A stretch of 64,000 nt of DNA from positions 372,001 to 436,000 of the forward strand of contig CP134226.1 in NCBI GenBank assembly GCA_031655335.1, read 5' to 3'. The notes beneath the pieces were generated by a model that saw nothing but the letters and a program-made list of their open reading frames with translations, did not search any database and was not told where the DNA came from. Made by a program: the position numbers and the translations under genes. Positions 1-9,728 of the stretch are shown here, in pieces; within the stretch, counting starts at the first letter, position 1, and each line of letters starts with the position of its first letter. The DNA is from Thalassospiraceae bacterium LMO-SO8. Its GTDB lineage: Bacteria > Pseudomonadota > Alphaproteobacteria > Rhodospirillales > Casp-alpha2.

Positions 1-1
1 C

Positions 2-127
2 TCGCGTCATGTGTTCAAGCCGGAAACGGACGAAGTGAAACCCTTCGTCTCGGGCTATTCCTCGACCCGCGTGCCGAACCTCTGGGACCGTTCGGCGACC
101 GTGCGGGCGACGCTGCCGGCCGCCTGA
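2..127 (+). CDS. C-terminal fragment of a protein entering from the left edge
   Basis: An open frame runs from the first bases of the window to a TGA at 125-127, giving a 41-residue tail that ends in ATVRATLPAA. Its composition looks like real coding sequence, but the start and nearly all of the protein lie outside the window, so the family cannot be named. Confidence 0.5.
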   Translation, partial: SRHVFKPETDEVKPFVSGYSSTRVPNLWDRSATVRATLPAA

Positions 128-254
128 CGAGATCATCGATCCCGGCTCATCCCGCCGCGAAGAACGGCGGCGCGGATGACCTGGATCAATGCGCACCTGT
201 GCTCGATCGTTAAGGTGGCCTCAATGACCACCCTGAACGATGAGGAGCATCATC

Positions 255-500
255 ATGGTTCACCTTCTTGAAAGCGGCGATGCCGCCCGATCCCCGCTTC
301 TTGCGGAAGCGTTGAAAACCCTCGACATCGACGACGCCCGCGTGCCGCAAGACCGCATGCGGCTGGCCAATGCGCGCTGCCGGACCTGCGAAAACGCTGA
401 CGCGTGCTTTTCCTGGCTGGCAGGCCTCAACAGCGCCCAGGACTATCACTGGTTCTGCCCGAACGCACAGTTGTTCGACGACCTGGCCAAGGCGGCCTGA
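255..500 (+). CDS. DUF6455-like small cysteine protein
   Basis: An 81-residue cytoplasmic protein with no signal peptide. The C-terminal half has the spacing CRTC, then C, then WL, and ends with FCPNAQLF. This resembles the DUF6455 family of small alphaproteobacterial proteins, where the cysteines are thought to bind a metal or cofactor; the function is unknown. The start at 255 is preferred over the in-frame ATG at 240 because a GAGGAG ribosome binding site at 242-247 sits seven bases before it. It stands alone between the left-edge gene and tRNA-Phe. Confidence 0.72.
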   Translation: MVHLLESGDAARSPLLAEALKTLDIDDARVPQDRMRLANARCRTCENADACFSWLAGLNSAQDYHWFCPNAQLFDDLAKAA

Positions 501-659
501 GCCTCACAACCTTTCCGACGATGACGCCCCGCGTGACCCGCTCGCCTGAGCGGATCTCGCGGGGGTGGCGTCTGTCCGTGTCCCGCGTCCATAACGGGCG
601 GCACGCGCAGAGGCCCTGCGCCGGAAACGCAGAGATAAATCAATATCTTGGGGAGGGAA

Positions 660-735
660 TGGTGCCCAGGGGCGGATTTGAACCACCGACACCCGCATTT
701 TCAGTGCGATGCTCTACCAACTGAGCTACCTGGGC
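660..735 (-). tRNA. tRNA-Phe (GAA)
   Basis: On the minus strand a cloverleaf begins GCCCAGG and closes with CCTGGGC, discriminator A and an encoded CCA (660-662). The anticodon loop reads CTGAAAA, giving GAA for phenylalanine. The T arm contains GGTTCAAATCC and the D arm AGCTCAGTTGGTAGAGC. It lies downstream of yacG, a common position in alphaproteobacteria. Confidence 0.97.
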
Positions 736-900
736 AAACCGTGCGTCGGCGACGGCCTGAAAGGCCACCGCCCGTTGGCAAGACGTGGCTTATAGAAGAA
801 ATCCGAGGCCCTGTCCAGCGCGGGCGCGCGGGGAATTTTCACGCGGATTTTCAAGTGTTTCCGGACGTCTTCCCCACTGCCGGGCGGCCGGACCGCGGGC

Positions 901-1110
901 TTAATCCTCGGTATACTCGCCCTCGGCGTCCGGATCCTCGGGGGATTGGTTGGTCGGGATACGATAGCCCTCGCCGAGCCATTGGCCGAGGTCGATATCG
1001 GCGCAGCGCTTGGAGCAGAAGGGCAGATATTCGGTCACCGGCGGCTTCTTGCAGATCGGGCAGGGTTTGCGCTTCAGAGGCACGATCTTGGCGCTCTTGG
1101 TCTCGTTCAT
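901..1110 (-). CDS. yacG: DNA gyrase inhibitor YacG, zinc-binding
   Basis: A 69-residue protein with the YacG zinc motif CPIC near residues 17-20 and FCSKRC near 31-36, followed by the [12 protein letters not shown] segment typical of the family. YacG binds one zinc through four cysteines and, in E. coli, contacts the GyrB C-terminal region to inhibit gyrase. The acidic tail ([12 protein letters not shown]) is also usual. The ATG at 1110 lies four bases past the stop of the RNase E/G gene, so the two are almost certainly co-transcribed. A longer frame upstream of 1110 is only RNase shadow. Confidence 0.93.
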   Translation of the reverse strand: MNETKSAKIVPLKRKPCPICKKPPVTEYLPFCSKRCADIDLGQWLGEGYRIPTNQSPEDPDAEGEYTED

Positions 1111-1114
1111 GGCC

Positions 1115-2515
1115 CTAGCCCTCCGTGATCTCGAACCGCCCCGGGCCGAGGGCGCCGTCACGTTCCACCCGGATCGCCCCGCCGGTGCGGGTGTTGGCGT
1201 CGTCCAGCGCGTCCTTGAGCGGCCCGGCCAGGGCATCGGCCACGTCGGCGGCGCAGGCGATGCGGATCACCGCTCCCCGCACCGCGAGGGCGCGGCGAAG
1301 TGCGGCCAGGCCCGCCGCCGTGGGATCCGGCGTCAGGCCGGCCGGGCGGGCCAACAGGCGGGTCAGCGAGGGGCCGCGGCGGCGGCGCGTCAATTCGACC
1401 AAGCCCAATCCCGTGTAACCCAGAACATGACATTCGACCGGGTCGCCGGCCAGCGCGCCGCGCAGTTGGGCAAGCACTTCCAGGCGTTCCTTCTTGCCCT
1501 TCATGGCCAGGAAATCGATGACGATCTGCCCCGCCAGGTTGCGCAGGCGCAGTTCGCGGGCGATCACGGTCACGGCCTCGCGGTTGGCCTTGGCGGCCAA
1601 GCGCTGGGGCGAGCCGGAGCCGAGCGGCCCGCCCTTGGTCTGGCCCGTGTCGACGTCGATGGCCGTGAGCGCCGGGGTTTCGGCGATGATCACGCGCCCG
1701 CCCGACGGCAGGGGGACGATGGGCGACAGCACGCCGTCGAGGGCTTCCTCGACGCCGAATTCCTCAAACAGGGGCGTCTTGCCGGCCCAGGCCTCGGCCT
1801 TGACGCCGGGGGCCAGATCCCTGACCAGACGCAGGGCCTCGGGATCGTCGGCGACGACGCGGCAGCGCGGCCCGGCCAGGGTCAGGGCGCGCTCGATGGC
1901 GTCCGGCGGCGCCAGCAGGGCCTCCGGCGCCTTGACCGTGTCGTCGAAGGCGGCGTCGACATCGTCGCGCAGGGCCAACAGGCGATCCAGGTCGGCGGAG
2001 ATCTGGGCGATCTCGGCCCCGCCGGCGGCGGGGGTGAAGGTCAGGCCGCAGTCGCCGGGCAGAATTTCCTCAAGCACTTCCAGTTCCTTGCGCTCGGCCG
2101 GGGCGAGAAAGCGCGAGAACTTCATGCCCTCGCCGCCCAGGTGCAGGGTCACGAAGCGGCCGGTCAGCGCGAGGCGGCAGGTCAGGCGCGGCCCCTTGCC
2201 GTCCATGGCCTCGCGGTCGGCCTGGACCAGAACCTTGTCGCCTTCGCCGAGGACTTCGGTGATGGACTTGATGCGCTGGTCGCCGGACCGCCGCGCGTCG
2301 GCGGCGGCGAGGAACCCGGGTTCCGCTCCGTCGATATCGACGAAGGCGGCGTTGAGATCGCGGTTGATGGCCGTCACGCGCCCGGCGAATACCGCCCCCT
2401 CGACACTCTCGTCGATGTCCCGTTCGAACAGAACCTGGACCACCGTGCCCTTGGCCAGCAGCGCCACGCGCATCTCGCCCGGCCCGGCATTGATCAGGAT
2501 CGTGTCGGCGCGCAT
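1115..2515 (-). CDS. Ribonuclease E/G family endoribonuclease
   Basis: A 466-residue RNase E/G-type protein. The N-terminus ([20 protein letters not shown]) leads into an S1-like RNA-binding region around residues 35-120. The DNase I-like catalytic region carries AIDVDTG and IVIDFLAM, which hold the two metal-binding aspartates. After [12 protein letters not shown] the family normally has a zinc-link CPxC motif, but here the sequence continues [10 protein letters not shown] with no cysteine pair, so zinc-linked dimerisation may be lost. Such shortened RNase E/G proteins sit beside yacG in many alphaproteobacteria and probably act in RNA processing. The start at 2515 was chosen by homology; the upstream extension to 2677 overlaps maf. 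Confidence 0.88.
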   Translation of the reverse strand: MRADTILINAGPGEMRVALLAKGTVVQVLFERDIDESVEGAVFAGRVTAINRDLNAAFVDIDGAEPGFLAAADARRSGDQRIKSITEVLGEGDKVLVQADREAMDGKGPRLTCRLALTGRFVTLHLGGEGMKFSRFLAPAERKELEVLEEILPGDCGLTFTPAAGGAEIAQISADLDRLLALRDDVDAAFDDTVKAPEALLAPPDAIERALTLAGPRCRVVADDPEALRLVRDLAPGVKAEAWAGKTPLFEEFGVEEALDGVLSPIVPLPSGGRVIIAETPALTAIDVDTGQTKGGPLGSGSPQRLAAKANREAVTVIARELRLRNLAGQIVIDFLAMKGKKERLEVLAQLRGALAGDPVECHVLGYTGLGLVELTRRRRGPSLTRLLARPAGLTPDPTAAGLAALRRALAVRGAVIRIACAADVADALAGPLKDALDDANTRTGGAIRVERDGALGPGRFEITEG

Positions 2516-2517
2516 GG

Positions 2518-3108
2518 CTATCCTTTCCCCACCGGGGACCACGCCCCGGCGCCGGTCAGCAGCGCCGCCGTGAGGGCGAGCGGCAAGCCGACCACATTGT
2601 TGTAATCGCCGTTGATCGCCGAGACGAACAGCGCGGCAAGCCCCTGAATGGCATAGCCGCCGGCCTTGTCCCGCCATTCACCGGAGGCGAGATACATATC
2701 CACCTCGGCCCGGCTGAGGCGCTTGAACTGCACCGCCGTCACGGCGTCGCGGACCACGACCCGCCCCCCCGGACAGACCAGGGCGACACCGCCGATGACC
2801 CGATGCCGGCGCCCGGACAACAGGTCCAGGCAGCGCCGCGCCTCCGCTTCGTCGGCAGGCTTGGGCAACGACCGGCGGCCGCAGGCGACGACCGTGTCGG
2901 CCCCCAGGACGAAGTCATCCGGATGGGTCCGCGCCACGGCGGCGGCCTTTTCCGAGGCCAGACGCCGCGCCATCGCGCGCGGCTGTTCGCCCGGCCGGGG
3001 CGTCTCGTCGATATCGGCGGGCACCACGGCGGCGGGCGCGATCCCGACCTGGGACAGCAAATCCAGCCGCCTGGGCGACGCCGAGGCGAGAATCAAGCGG
3101 CCAGCCAT
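2518..3108 (-). CDS. maf: Maf-family nucleoside triphosphate pyrophosphatase
   Basis: A house-cleaning pyrophosphatase of the Maf/YceF/YhdE family, hydrolysing non-canonical or modified NTPs. The N-terminal signature [10 protein letters not shown] is intact, the catalytic region [10 protein letters not shown] follows, and [13 protein letters not shown] and [12 protein letters not shown] match the family C-terminus. About 196 residues, normal length. The start is uncertain between ATG 3108 and ATG 3114; a GGCAGG element fits 3108 better. It lies between infA and the RNase gene and is almost certainly in one operon with both. Confidence 0.92.
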   Translation of the reverse strand: MAGRLILASASPRRLDLLSQVGIAPAAVVPADIDETPRPGEQPRAMARRLASEKAAAVARTHPDDFVLGADTVVACGRRSLPKPADEAEARRCLDLLSGRRHRVIGGVALVCPGGRVVVRDAVTAVQFKRLSRAEVDMYLASGEWRDKAGGYAIQGLAALFVSAINGDYNNVVGLPLALTAALLTGAGAWSPVGKG

Positions 3109-3126
3109 GGGCATGCCTGCCAAACT

Positions 3127-3345
3127 TTATTTGAAACGAAAGGTGATCCGGCCCTTGGTCAGATCGTAGGGCGTCATCTCAACATTGACGCGATCGCCGG
3201 CAAGCACCCGGATCCGGTGCTTGCGCATTTTGCCCGCGGTATGGGCGAGAATTTCGTGTTCGTTGTCCAGTTTCACCCGGAACATGGCGTTGGGCAGCAG
3301 TTCCGTCACCGTGCCCGTAAACTCCAAAACGTCTTCTTTCGCCAT
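3127..3345 (-). CDS. infA: Translation initiation factor IF-1
   Basis: A 72-residue OB-fold protein starting MAKEDVLEF and ending KGRITFRFK, matching IF-1 along its whole length. It binds the 30S A site during initiation. A GGAG ribosome binding site lies five bases before the ATG at 3345. In many alphaproteobacteria infA is directly preceded by the LMW phosphatase and UPF0262 genes; here about 3.3 kb of accessory genes separates them. Confidence 0.97.
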   Translation of the reverse strand: MAKEDVLEFTGTVTELLPNAMFRVKLDNEHEILAHTAGKMRKHRIRVLAGDRVNVEMTPYDLTKGRITFRFK

Positions 3346-3452
3346 TAGCACTCCAATAATTTGGCCAAAACGCCCCAGAACATGACGTCTAGCCGGGTAA
3401 AAATCAAGGGATTGCGGGGATTTGCCAATATCGCCGGAATTCGGGCTTCCGA

Positions 3453-4319
3453 TCAGGCGTCGCCGTCGTCGCCGGCCTCGTCGCGGGCGGCGCGGCGCAG
3501 ACCCTCGACCGCCGTCTGGAACAGCGGGTTATCGACCCCTTCCAGATGGACGATGAAGATCGGCCGGCGGAAAACGGGGGCGTCCTCGACCAGATGCAGC
3601 ACGCCTTCCTCCAGGCGCGGGCGTACGGCGCGCAGCGGCAGATAGGCCGACCCGCCGGCACGCAGGATATGCTGCTGCGCCAGCGGCCCGTAGCTCACAG
3701 CGAGCGCCGGGGCCGCCAGATCAGGGAAGGCCTCCAGATGTTCCATGCGGAATTCGGCACCCCAGTCGACGAACACGTAGCTTGAGTCCCAGGGACCGCG
3801 GGTCGTCGGCTCCGTCGATACCAGGACCAGGCTGTCCTGGGCCAGTTTTTCGACCACCAGGCCGGAACGGTGCTGCGGCGTATAGCTGACCGCGAGATCG
3901 ATGAAGCCCTCGACGACCTGGCTCATCAAGGTGTCGGAGGTGCCGACCTCCGCGCGCAGGGCGACCTCGGGCAAAGCCTCGCGAACCCAGGACATCCAAC
4001 GCACCATCATGCGTTCCCACAAGGTGAATTCGGCGCCGACGGTCAGAAGCGCGGAATATTCCGTCGGCAGGCCGACGTTGTGGCGCGCCTGTTCCCAGGT
4101 CTGCAGCAGTTTTTCCGCGAACGGGCGGAATTGCGCGCCCGCCGCCGTCAACGACGCCCCCGCCTTGGTGCGCACGAACAGCGGTTGCCCCAACAGGTCT
4201 TCCAGCAGCTTGACCCGGGTGCTCACGGTCGACTGGGTGACGTAGAGGCGCTCCGACGCCTTGACGAAGTTTCCGACCTCGCAGATGGCGAGAAAGGTAC
4301 GCGCGAGATTGATGTCCAT
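3453..4319 (-). CDS. LysR-family transcriptional regulator
   Basis: A 288-residue LysR protein. The winged helix-turn-helix covers about residues 1-60 ([20 protein letters not shown]), followed by a linker helix and a periplasmic-binding-protein-like effector domain from about residue 90. The ligand is not evident. The gene is transcribed divergently from the small exported protein at 4478-4750, across an AT-rich gap of 158 bases, so that gene is the likely target. The C-terminus is rich in Asp and Gly ([10 protein letters not shown]). Confidence 0.9.
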   Translation of the reverse strand: MDINLARTFLAICEVGNFVKASERLYVTQSTVSTRVKLLEDLLGQPLFVRTKAGASLTAAGAQFRPFAEKLLQTWEQARHNVGLPTEYSALLTVGAEFTLWERMMVRWMSWVREALPEVALRAEVGTSDTLMSQVVEGFIDLAVSYTPQHRSGLVVEKLAQDSLVLVSTEPTTRGPWDSSYVFVDWGAEFRMEHLEAFPDLAAPALAVSYGPLAQQHILRAGGSAYLPLRAVRPRLEEGVLHLVEDAPVFRRPIFIVHLEGVDNPLFQTAVEGLRRAARDEAGDDGDA

Positions 4320-4477
4320 GGGGCGCTTCCGAATGAAATCCGACGGTGAATTCAGTCTGAATTATACATCGGAATTTTTGATATAAACTATAATTTTATT
4401 TCGTTTGAGAAATGTCTGAATTTCTCCGAGAGTTGCCCGGTCCAATCACGGACAACCACCCCTTTTTGGAGGAATAC
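4320..4477. promoter_or_regulatory. Divergent AT-rich promoter region between LysR gene and exported protein
   Basis: Inside this gap, roughly 4355-4405 is strikingly AT-rich compared with its surroundings (for example TTTTTGATATAAACTATAAT). LysR regulators usually bind T-N11-A boxes in such divergent regions. I see candidate short inverted repeats but cannot fix one operator with confidence. Confidence 0.45.
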
Positions 4478-4750
4478 ATGAAAGTCCTGCCCTTCATTGG
4501 CGCCGCCGCGATCGCGCTTGCTCTTGCGGCACCGGCCAAGGCCGTGGACGTGACCAATGAACAGGAAACCGAAATCCAACTGACGGTTTCCGATTCCGAA
4601 GGGTCCGAAATGGTGAACATCGCCGCCGGCGAGACCATCCCGAACCTTTGCGAAAAATGCAAACTCGTGCTGGGTGACGAAGCCGTCAGCGTGCAGGGCG
4701 ACCAGGTCGCCGTGATCCGCGGCGGCAAGATTTCCATCCGCACCAACTGA
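4478..4750 (+). CDS. Small exported protein with a CxxC motif
   Basis: A 90-residue protein with a clear Sec signal peptide (MKVLPFIGAAAIALALAAPAKA) and a mature part of about 68 residues. The mature part holds CEKC, a possible metal or redox site, and is rich in Glu, Gly and Val. The start at 4478 has a GGAGG ribosome binding site; the longer upstream frame has none. Function unknown. The divergent LysR gene is its probable regulator. Confidence 0.75.
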   Translation: MKVLPFIGAAAIALALAAPAKAVDVTNEQETEIQLTVSDSEGSEMVNIAAGETIPNLCEKCKLVLGDEAVSVQGDQVAVIRGGKISIRTN

Positions 4751-4999
4751 TCGAGGAATGCGGGAACGGGCCTGTGGTCCGGCCCTGCAGGAACGCGCCT
4801 GGGAGGGCGTCATCGGGAACGGGAGCGGTAGACGCACTGACGCACCCCCCGTTCCCGAGCGCCACGCCGCGGCGGAAGCCCTTTCCGGCAGCGTTCCATG
4901 GACTTTCCAGCCTGCGCCTAGGCCTACCGAATTCGTTCTACCGCAACCCGTCGGCCAAATCGCCCTCCCACGAATGGCCCCTTCTCAGAAAGGCACACC

Positions 5000-5188
5000 A
5001 TGTTGACGCAATCCTCTACCCCCTCTCCGGCCCCTTCCGGCATGCCGCAGGACACCGCCGCCCCCAGTACCAAGTCGTTCTGGCAGCGCGCTGATGACAT
5101 CACGGGCTTTGCCCTGTTCATGCTCATCGTCGGCGGCGGCGTCATTTTGCCGTTCGCCCTGTATTTCTACGGATTGCTGTTCCGCTAA
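5000..5188 (+). CDS. Small single-pass membrane protein
   Basis: A 62-residue protein with a Ser/Pro/Thr-rich N-terminal tail (about residues 1-25) and one strongly hydrophobic helix, FALFMLIVGGGVILPFAL, near the C-terminus. An AGAAAGG element lies shortly before the ATG at 5000. No known domain was recognised. The preceding gap, 4751-4999, shows no gene. Confidence 0.6.
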   Translation: MLTQSSTPSPAPSGMPQDTAAPSTKSFWQRADDITGFALFMLIVGGGVILPFALYFYGLLFR

Positions 5189-5210
5189 CCCCGGAACACG
5201 CGGCAGCCGG

Positions 5211-5792
5211 TTATCGCCATTCCAGGCGATGGACGACGGCGCGGCAGGTCGTGGGGGTTTCACTGGTCGGCGTCAACAGGTTCAGTTCGACATAGGTCGA
5301 TTCCGCCAAGCGCTGGCCCAGGGCCACGATCTCCCGCTCCGTGGCTTCCGGCTCGCGTGAGAACATGACGCCCAGGCGGCGCCGGATCCGTTCCTCGTCG
5401 GACAGTTTCAGGGAATAGCGAATCGCGCCGACGCCGAACATCTCGCGGATCGCGACCCCGCGCCGCGCCCAGCAGAACCCTTCATTGGCCTTTTCCGGCG
5501 CGACGGTGACATCGAACCGGACATTGAGGCGGCGCAGGGCGTTGTCGAAGGTGACCCGATACTGGGCCGGCGGCCCGACCGCCGTCGTCAGGCGGCCCGC
5601 CGCCGCCTGCGCCCCGGCCCGCACGCGCTTGATTCCCGCATCCATCAACGTCACCGGCTGTGCGGCCAGGCCGTCGAACAGGTCCCCGGTCTGCGCCAAA
5701 GCCGCAATGGGCGCCCCTCCGATGGCGACGGCCAGGGAAGCGCCCGCCGCGAGCACGGTTTTGGGCCGAAAGGTCCGGTATGAACGCGACAT
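5211..5792 (-). CDS. Exported hypothetical protein
   Basis: A 193-residue protein with a signal-peptide-like N-terminus (RPKTVLAAGASLAVAIGGAPIAALAQ). The mature part has two cysteines, one in EGFCWARRGVAIREMFG and one in TTCRAVVHRLEW, that could form a disulfide. No domain recognised. It converges with the small membrane protein ending at 5188 and diverges from the PAS gene. Coding nature is supported by the unbroken frame and the well-formed signal peptide. Confidence 0.65.
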   Translation of the reverse strand: MSRSYRTFRPKTVLAAGASLAVAIGGAPIAALAQTGDLFDGLAAQPVTLMDAGIKRVRAGAQAAAGRLTTAVGPPAQYRVTFDNALRRLNVRFDVTVAPEKANEGFCWARRGVAIREMFGVGAIRYSLKLSDEERIRRRLGVMFSREPEATEREIVALGQRLAESTYVELNLLTPTSETPTTCRAVVHRLEWR

Positions 5793-6037
5793 CCAGTCTC
5801 CTTACATCGGTTTTCAGGCGCCGGTCCGCCCTGTTCCGACCATTCTACCGAAGCAACCCGCCAGGGCGAGCCCGGAGTCCATATTTTTCTACCCCCGTGA
5901 CAGCCGTCACATTCCCCTGCGGCAGCGATGCGTATAACCCGACCACTTTTTTGCATGCTGGTTCATGGAGCGGCGCGGTAGGTAACGACGCGCGCGGGCA
6001 TGGACCTGCGTGTTTTTTTAGGTTCCTTGGGGGAATC

Positions 6038-6592
6038 ATGGCTTCCACGCCCGAGCCGGCATACCGCTTTTTTCAGCGCGAGGTCGCCATTGAGGACCTG
6101 CGGAACCCCCTGTTCGCGGATGTCCTCGCCGTATGGAACACGCTGCGCGGCGACGCCATGGCACCGCCCTGGCGGGTGACCGACATGTTGCGCTACCCGC
6201 ACGCGGCCATCCCGTTCATCAGCGTCGTCGACCTGACCGAGGACGGGGAATTCCGCTACCGCTACTGGGGAACCGGCCATGTCGATGTGAAGGGGTACGA
6301 CTATACCGGCCGTTCGCCCCGTGACCACGCGCCGGCGGATTACGGACGCATGATCAACGACGAATACCGGGCCGTCACCGACGCCGCCAAACCCGTGGCC
6401 TTCATCCACGACATCCGCCCGGGCTTCGCCCAGGTTTCCAAATTTCAGGAAACATTGCGCCTGCCGCTTGCCAACGACGGCAAGACTGTTTCCGGCGTCA
6501 TTTCCTTCGCCGACTGGCGCTCCAACGCCGGGCATTGGACGGAAATGTTCGACACCCTGTCCGACCCGGCGGCGGGCCTCGGAGCCGTCTGA
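6038..6592 (+). CDS. PAS_5-type PAS domain protein
   Basis: A 184-residue cytoplasmic protein that is essentially one PAS-like domain: FRYRYWGTGHVDVKGYDYTGR in the middle, then a YRAVTDAAKPV helix and closing strands LRLPLANDG and ISFADW. Similar stand-alone PAS proteins (PAS_5 family) are multicopy in Rhodospirillales and their partners are mostly unknown. No output domain is present. The ATG at 6038 follows a GGGGGA ribosome binding site. The long upstream frame starting at 5660 overlaps the divergent gene and is not coding. Confidence 0.8.
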   Translation: MASTPEPAYRFFQREVAIEDLRNPLFADVLAVWNTLRGDAMAPPWRVTDMLRYPHAAIPFISVVDLTEDGEFRYRYWGTGHVDVKGYDYTGRSPRDHAPADYGRMINDEYRAVTDAAKPVAFIHDIRPGFAQVSKFQETLRLPLANDGKTVSGVISFADWRSNAGHWTEMFDTLSDPAAGLGAV

Positions 6593-6617
6593 AACCCGCC
6601 CTTCCCGGCCTGATCGC

Positions 6618-7064
6618 TTACGTATCGACGACCGTATGCACGGGAAACCGCGCCTTGATGCGCTCCATCAGCTGGTCGCGCACCATGCGGTAGGCCCCCA
6701 GCTTTTCCTCGCGGTTATCCGTCTCGATGATCGACGGATCGAAGGTGTTCCAGAATTCGACGTCGCAGGCCATGATCCGGGTCAGTTCCATGGCCTTGTG
6801 CTGGGCTTCCGGCGACAAGGTAATGACCAGATCGAAGAAATCGTCCTCCAGATCGTCGAAGGTCTTCGACTTGTGCTTCGACATGTCGATGCCGATCTCG
6901 TCCATCACGGCGATGGTGAAGCCGTCGATCTGCCCTTCGCGCGCACCCGCGCTGTCGACATAGATGCGATGGCCATGGAGAAATTTCAGGATGCCCTCCG
7001 CCATGGGAGAGCGGATGGAATTCATGGTGCAGGAGAACAGGACCGCAGAAGGAAGGTCAGCCAA
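6618..7064 (-). CDS. Low-molecular-weight protein tyrosine phosphatase / arsenate reductase-like
   Basis: A 148-residue LMW phosphatase-fold protein. The P-loop CTMNSIRS fits C-x5-R-S/T at the N-terminus, and the catalytic Asp is probably in NTFDPS, equivalent to the DPxG/S loop. It could dephosphorylate protein tyrosine or act like arsenate reductase; the sequence alone does not decide, but there is no ars gene nearby. It directly follows the UPF0262 gene, a conserved alphaproteobacterial pairing, so a housekeeping role is likely. Confidence 0.87.
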   Translation of the reverse strand: MADLPSAVLFSCTMNSIRSPMAEGILKFLHGHRIYVDSAGAREGQIDGFTIAVMDEIGIDMSKHKSKTFDDLEDDFFDLVITLSPEAQHKAMELTRIMACDVEFWNTFDPSIIETDNREEKLGAYRMVRDQLMERIKARFPVHTVVDT

Positions 7065-7078
7065 ATTCGCCGTCCCCC

Positions 7079-7558
7079 CTAAGCCTTGATATGCAGCACG
7101 CAGACCAGCGTGAACAGCCGCCGGGCCGTGCGCAGGTTCATTTCGACCCGGTCCTCGAGTCGCGTGCGGAGAATTTCGGCCCCTTCGTTGTGCAGACCGC
7201 GGCGGCCCATGTCGATGGCCTCGATCTGGCTGGGCGACATGGTCTTGATCGCCTTGAAATAGCTGTCGCAGATCATGAAATAGTCGCGCACGATGCGCTT
7301 CATGACGCTGATCGGCAGGGTGATCTTGACCAGGTGGCCGCCGCCTTCGTCGTCCACGTCGAACACCAGGCGGTTGTCCTGGATCGACAGGCGCAGGGCA
7401 TAGGGGCCGTCGTGGTCGATCTCAAGCGGCCGGAAGCTGTTGTCCTCCAGCAGGTCGTAGATCGCCACTTTCCGTTCATGGTCGACCTGGGGGCTGCGGC
7501 TGACGACGCTTTTTTCATCCAGGTCGATTTGGACAATACGGTGCGTGTCGCCGCTCAT
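7079..7558 (-). CDS. UPF0262 family protein
   Basis: A 159-residue cytoplasmic protein recognised as UPF0262 by its N-terminal VQIDLDEKSV segment, the ERKVAIYDLLEDNSF block and the helical YFKAIKTMSPSQIEAIDMGRR region. The family is nearly confined to alphaproteobacteria and lies between hisD and an LMW phosphatase. Its biochemical role is unknown. Its spacing to both neighbours (about 15 bases on each side) indicates one operon with hisGD. Confidence 0.9.
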   Translation of the reverse strand: MSGDTHRIVQIDLDEKSVVSRSPQVDHERKVAIYDLLEDNSFRPLEIDHDGPYALRLSIQDNRLVFDVDDEGGGHLVKITLPISVMKRIVRDYFMICDSYFKAIKTMSPSQIEAIDMGRRGLHNEGAEILRTRLEDRVEMNLRTARRLFTLVCVLHIKA

Positions 7559-7573
7559 CCCGCCGCTCCCGTC

Positions 7574-8878
7574 CTAATCCCCCGCCGGCGCGTTCAGGCG
7601 GATGGAAATGGAAAGCGCGTGGGCGTCCAGGCCTTCGGCCCGGGCCAGGGTCACGGCTTCGGGACCGATGGCGCGCAGGCCCTCGGCGTCGCATTCGATG
7701 AGGGACGAGCGCTTCATGAAATCAAGCACGCCCAGGCCCGACGAAAAACGCGCGCTGCGCGCCGTCGGCAGCACGTGGTTGGGTCCGGCGATATAGTCGC
7801 CGATGGCTTCCGGCACGTAGCGGCCCATGAAGATGGCGCCCGCGTTGCGCACCTTGCGGCCCAGGGCGTCGGCGTTGTCGGTGGCTATTTCCAGATGTTC
7901 CGGCGCGATGCGATCGACCAGGGGGATGGCGTCGGCCAGATCCGGAACGGTGATGACCGCGCCGTAGGTCGCCCAGCTTTCACCCGCCGTGCCCGTGCGC
8001 GGCAGGGTCTTCAGGTGCCCTTCGACGGCACGTTCGACGGCATCGGCGAAGGATGCGTCATCGGTGATCAGGATGGCCTGGGCGGCGGTGTCGTGTTCGG
8101 CCTGGCTCAACAGATCGGCGGCGATCCAGGCGGGATCGTTGGCGCCGTCGGCCAGCACCAGAATTTCCGACGGCCCCGCGATCATGTCGATGCCGACGGT
8201 GCCGAACACCAGACGCTTGGCGGCCGCCACGTATGCGTTGCCGGGGCCGACGATCTTGTCGACCGGGCGGATCGTCTCGGTGCCGTAGGCCAGCGCGCCG
8301 ACCGCCTGGGCCCCGCCGATGCGGTAGATTTCATCGACGCCGGCGATCGCCGCCGCCGCCAGGACCAGGGGGTTGAGCACTCCGTCCGGGGTCGGCACGA
8401 CCATGACCAGACGGTCCACCCCCGCGACCTTGGCCGGGATCGCGTTCATCAGCACGGACGACGGATAGGCCGCCGTGCCGCCGGGCACGTAGAGGCCCGC
8501 CGCCTCCACCGCCTGCCAGCGGTAGCCCAGACGCAGGCCCGCCGCATCGGTGAAATCCAGGTCTTCCGGCAACTGCTTTTCATGGAACGCGCGGATGCGT
8601 CCGGCCGCCGTGGCCAGGGCCGACAGCGTTTCCGGGGTGCATTGGCCGCGCGCGGCGTCCACCTCGTCCGGCGTGATCGCCATGGCGTCAGCCGTCAAAT
8701 CGAACCTGTCGAACCGTTTGGTATATTCCAGAACCGCCGCATCGCCGCGTGCGCGCACATCGGCCAGGATGGCCGCGACGACGTCGTTCACATCGGCTTC
8801 GCTCTCGCGCTTGGCGCCCAGAAGGTCCTTGAACGCGTCTTCGAAGCCGGGATCGCGGGAATCAAGCCGCAAGGGCAT
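7574..8878 (-). CDS. hisD: Histidinol dehydrogenase
   Basis: A 434-residue HisD, catalysing the two-step NAD-dependent oxidation of L-histidinol to L-histidine. Seen: the [22 protein letters not shown] nucleotide-site region, [20 protein letters not shown], and the zinc and catalytic His region in [10 protein letters not shown] and GPNHVLPT. Length is normal. It overlaps the end of hisG by 17 bases and shares its operon. Confidence 0.97.
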   Translation of the reverse strand: MPLRLDSRDPGFEDAFKDLLGAKRESEADVNDVVAAILADVRARGDAAVLEYTKRFDRFDLTADAMAITPDEVDAARGQCTPETLSALATAAGRIRAFHEKQLPEDLDFTDAAGLRLGYRWQAVEAAGLYVPGGTAAYPSSVLMNAIPAKVAGVDRLVMVVPTPDGVLNPLVLAAAAIAGVDEIYRIGGAQAVGALAYGTETIRPVDKIVGPGNAYVAAAKRLVFGTVGIDMIAGPSEILVLADGANDPAWIAADLLSQAEHDTAAQAILITDDASFADAVERAVEGHLKTLPRTGTAGESWATYGAVITVPDLADAIPLVDRIAPEHLEIATDNADALGRKVRNAGAIFMGRYVPEAIGDYIAGPNHVLPTARSARFSSGLGVLDFMKRSSLIECDAEGLRAIGPEAVTLARAEGLDAHALSISIRLNAPAGD

Positions 8879-9530
8879 CGACGGCCTCCTTGAACTTGGT
8901 CACCCAGCCGCCGATTTCCCTGGGCCGGGTCTTCCAGGCGGCGCGGTTGACGGCCAGGCGCGAGGTGATCTCGGCAATGGTTTCGACCTCGACCAGGCCG
9001 TTGGCCTTCAGCGTCGCCCCCGTCGACACCAGATCGACGATGCGCCGGCACAGGCCCAGGGTCGGGGCCAGTTCCATGGCGCCGTTCAGTTTGATGCATT
9101 CGGCATGGACACCGCGCCGGGCGAAGTGGCGGCGCGTCAGACCGGGATATTTGGTGGCGACGCGGATCGACGACCATTGCCGGGGGTCGTCGCTTTTGAC
9201 CATTTCCGCCGGCTCGGCCACGGCCAGACGACAATGCCCGATGCCCAGGTCCACGGGCGCGTAGATTTCCGAATAGTCGAATTCCATCAGCACGTCGTTG
9301 CCGGCCACCCCCAGGTGGGCCGCGCCGAAGGCGACGAAGGTCGCGACATCGAACGAACGCACGCGGATGATGTCCAATTCCGGGACATTGGTGGTGAAAC
9401 GGAGCTGGCGGCTTTTGCTGTCGTCGAAGGCGGCCTCCGGCTCGATCCCCGCATGGCGGACCAGCGGCATCACTTCTTCGAGGATGCGGCCTTTGGGCAG
9501 GGCCAGGACGAGCTTTTCATTGGCGTTCAT
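8862..9530 (-). CDS. hisG: ATP phosphoribosyltransferase, short form
   Basis: A 222-residue HisG, first enzyme of histidine synthesis, joining ATP and PRPP. It begins [13 protein letters not shown] and has the PRPP-binding stretch [14 protein letters not shown]. It lacks the C-terminal regulatory ACT-like domain, so it is the short HisG_S type that needs the HisZ subunit for allosteric control; no hisZ is in the window. The murA gene that usually lies immediately upstream is 3.4 kb away here. Confidence 0.96.
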   Translation of the reverse strand: MNANEKLVLALPKGRILEEVMPLVRHAGIEPEAAFDDSKSRQLRFTTNVPELDIIRVRSFDVATFVAFGAAHLGVAGNDVLMEFDYSEIYAPVDLGIGHCRLAVAEPAEMVKSDDPRQWSSIRVATKYPGLTRRHFARRGVHAECIKLNGAMELAPTLGLCRRIVDLVSTGATLKANGLVEVETIAEITSRLAVNRAAWKTRPREIGGWVTKFKEAVDALAA

Positions 9531-9728
9531 GATCGTTTTCCGTCGCGGTCAATCGGGTGCTTGCGGCGCATACATAATGCCATTCGCGCCAGGATACCAG
9601 GAAACAAACCCCGGAAAATCCCCGGTTCTCGCTCCTTCGAACGTGCCGGGGCGGGCGTTCGCCCCCTGTCGCCACCGCCCCGGAAAGCGTCGTTCCCCGC
9701 GGGAACACAGGCATGGTAGATTACCGGC

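Noticed and set aside
1010-2605. A 531-residue plus-strand frame across the RNase E/G gene
   Set aside because: It is antisense to clear RNase E/G motifs; long antisense frames are common in high-GC DNA and this one has no recognisable domain.
7091-8893. A 600-residue plus-strand frame opposite UPF0262 and hisD
   Set aside because: Composition (His, Arg, Gln, Gly rich) is that of a shadow frame; hisD and UPF0262 are certain on the other strand.
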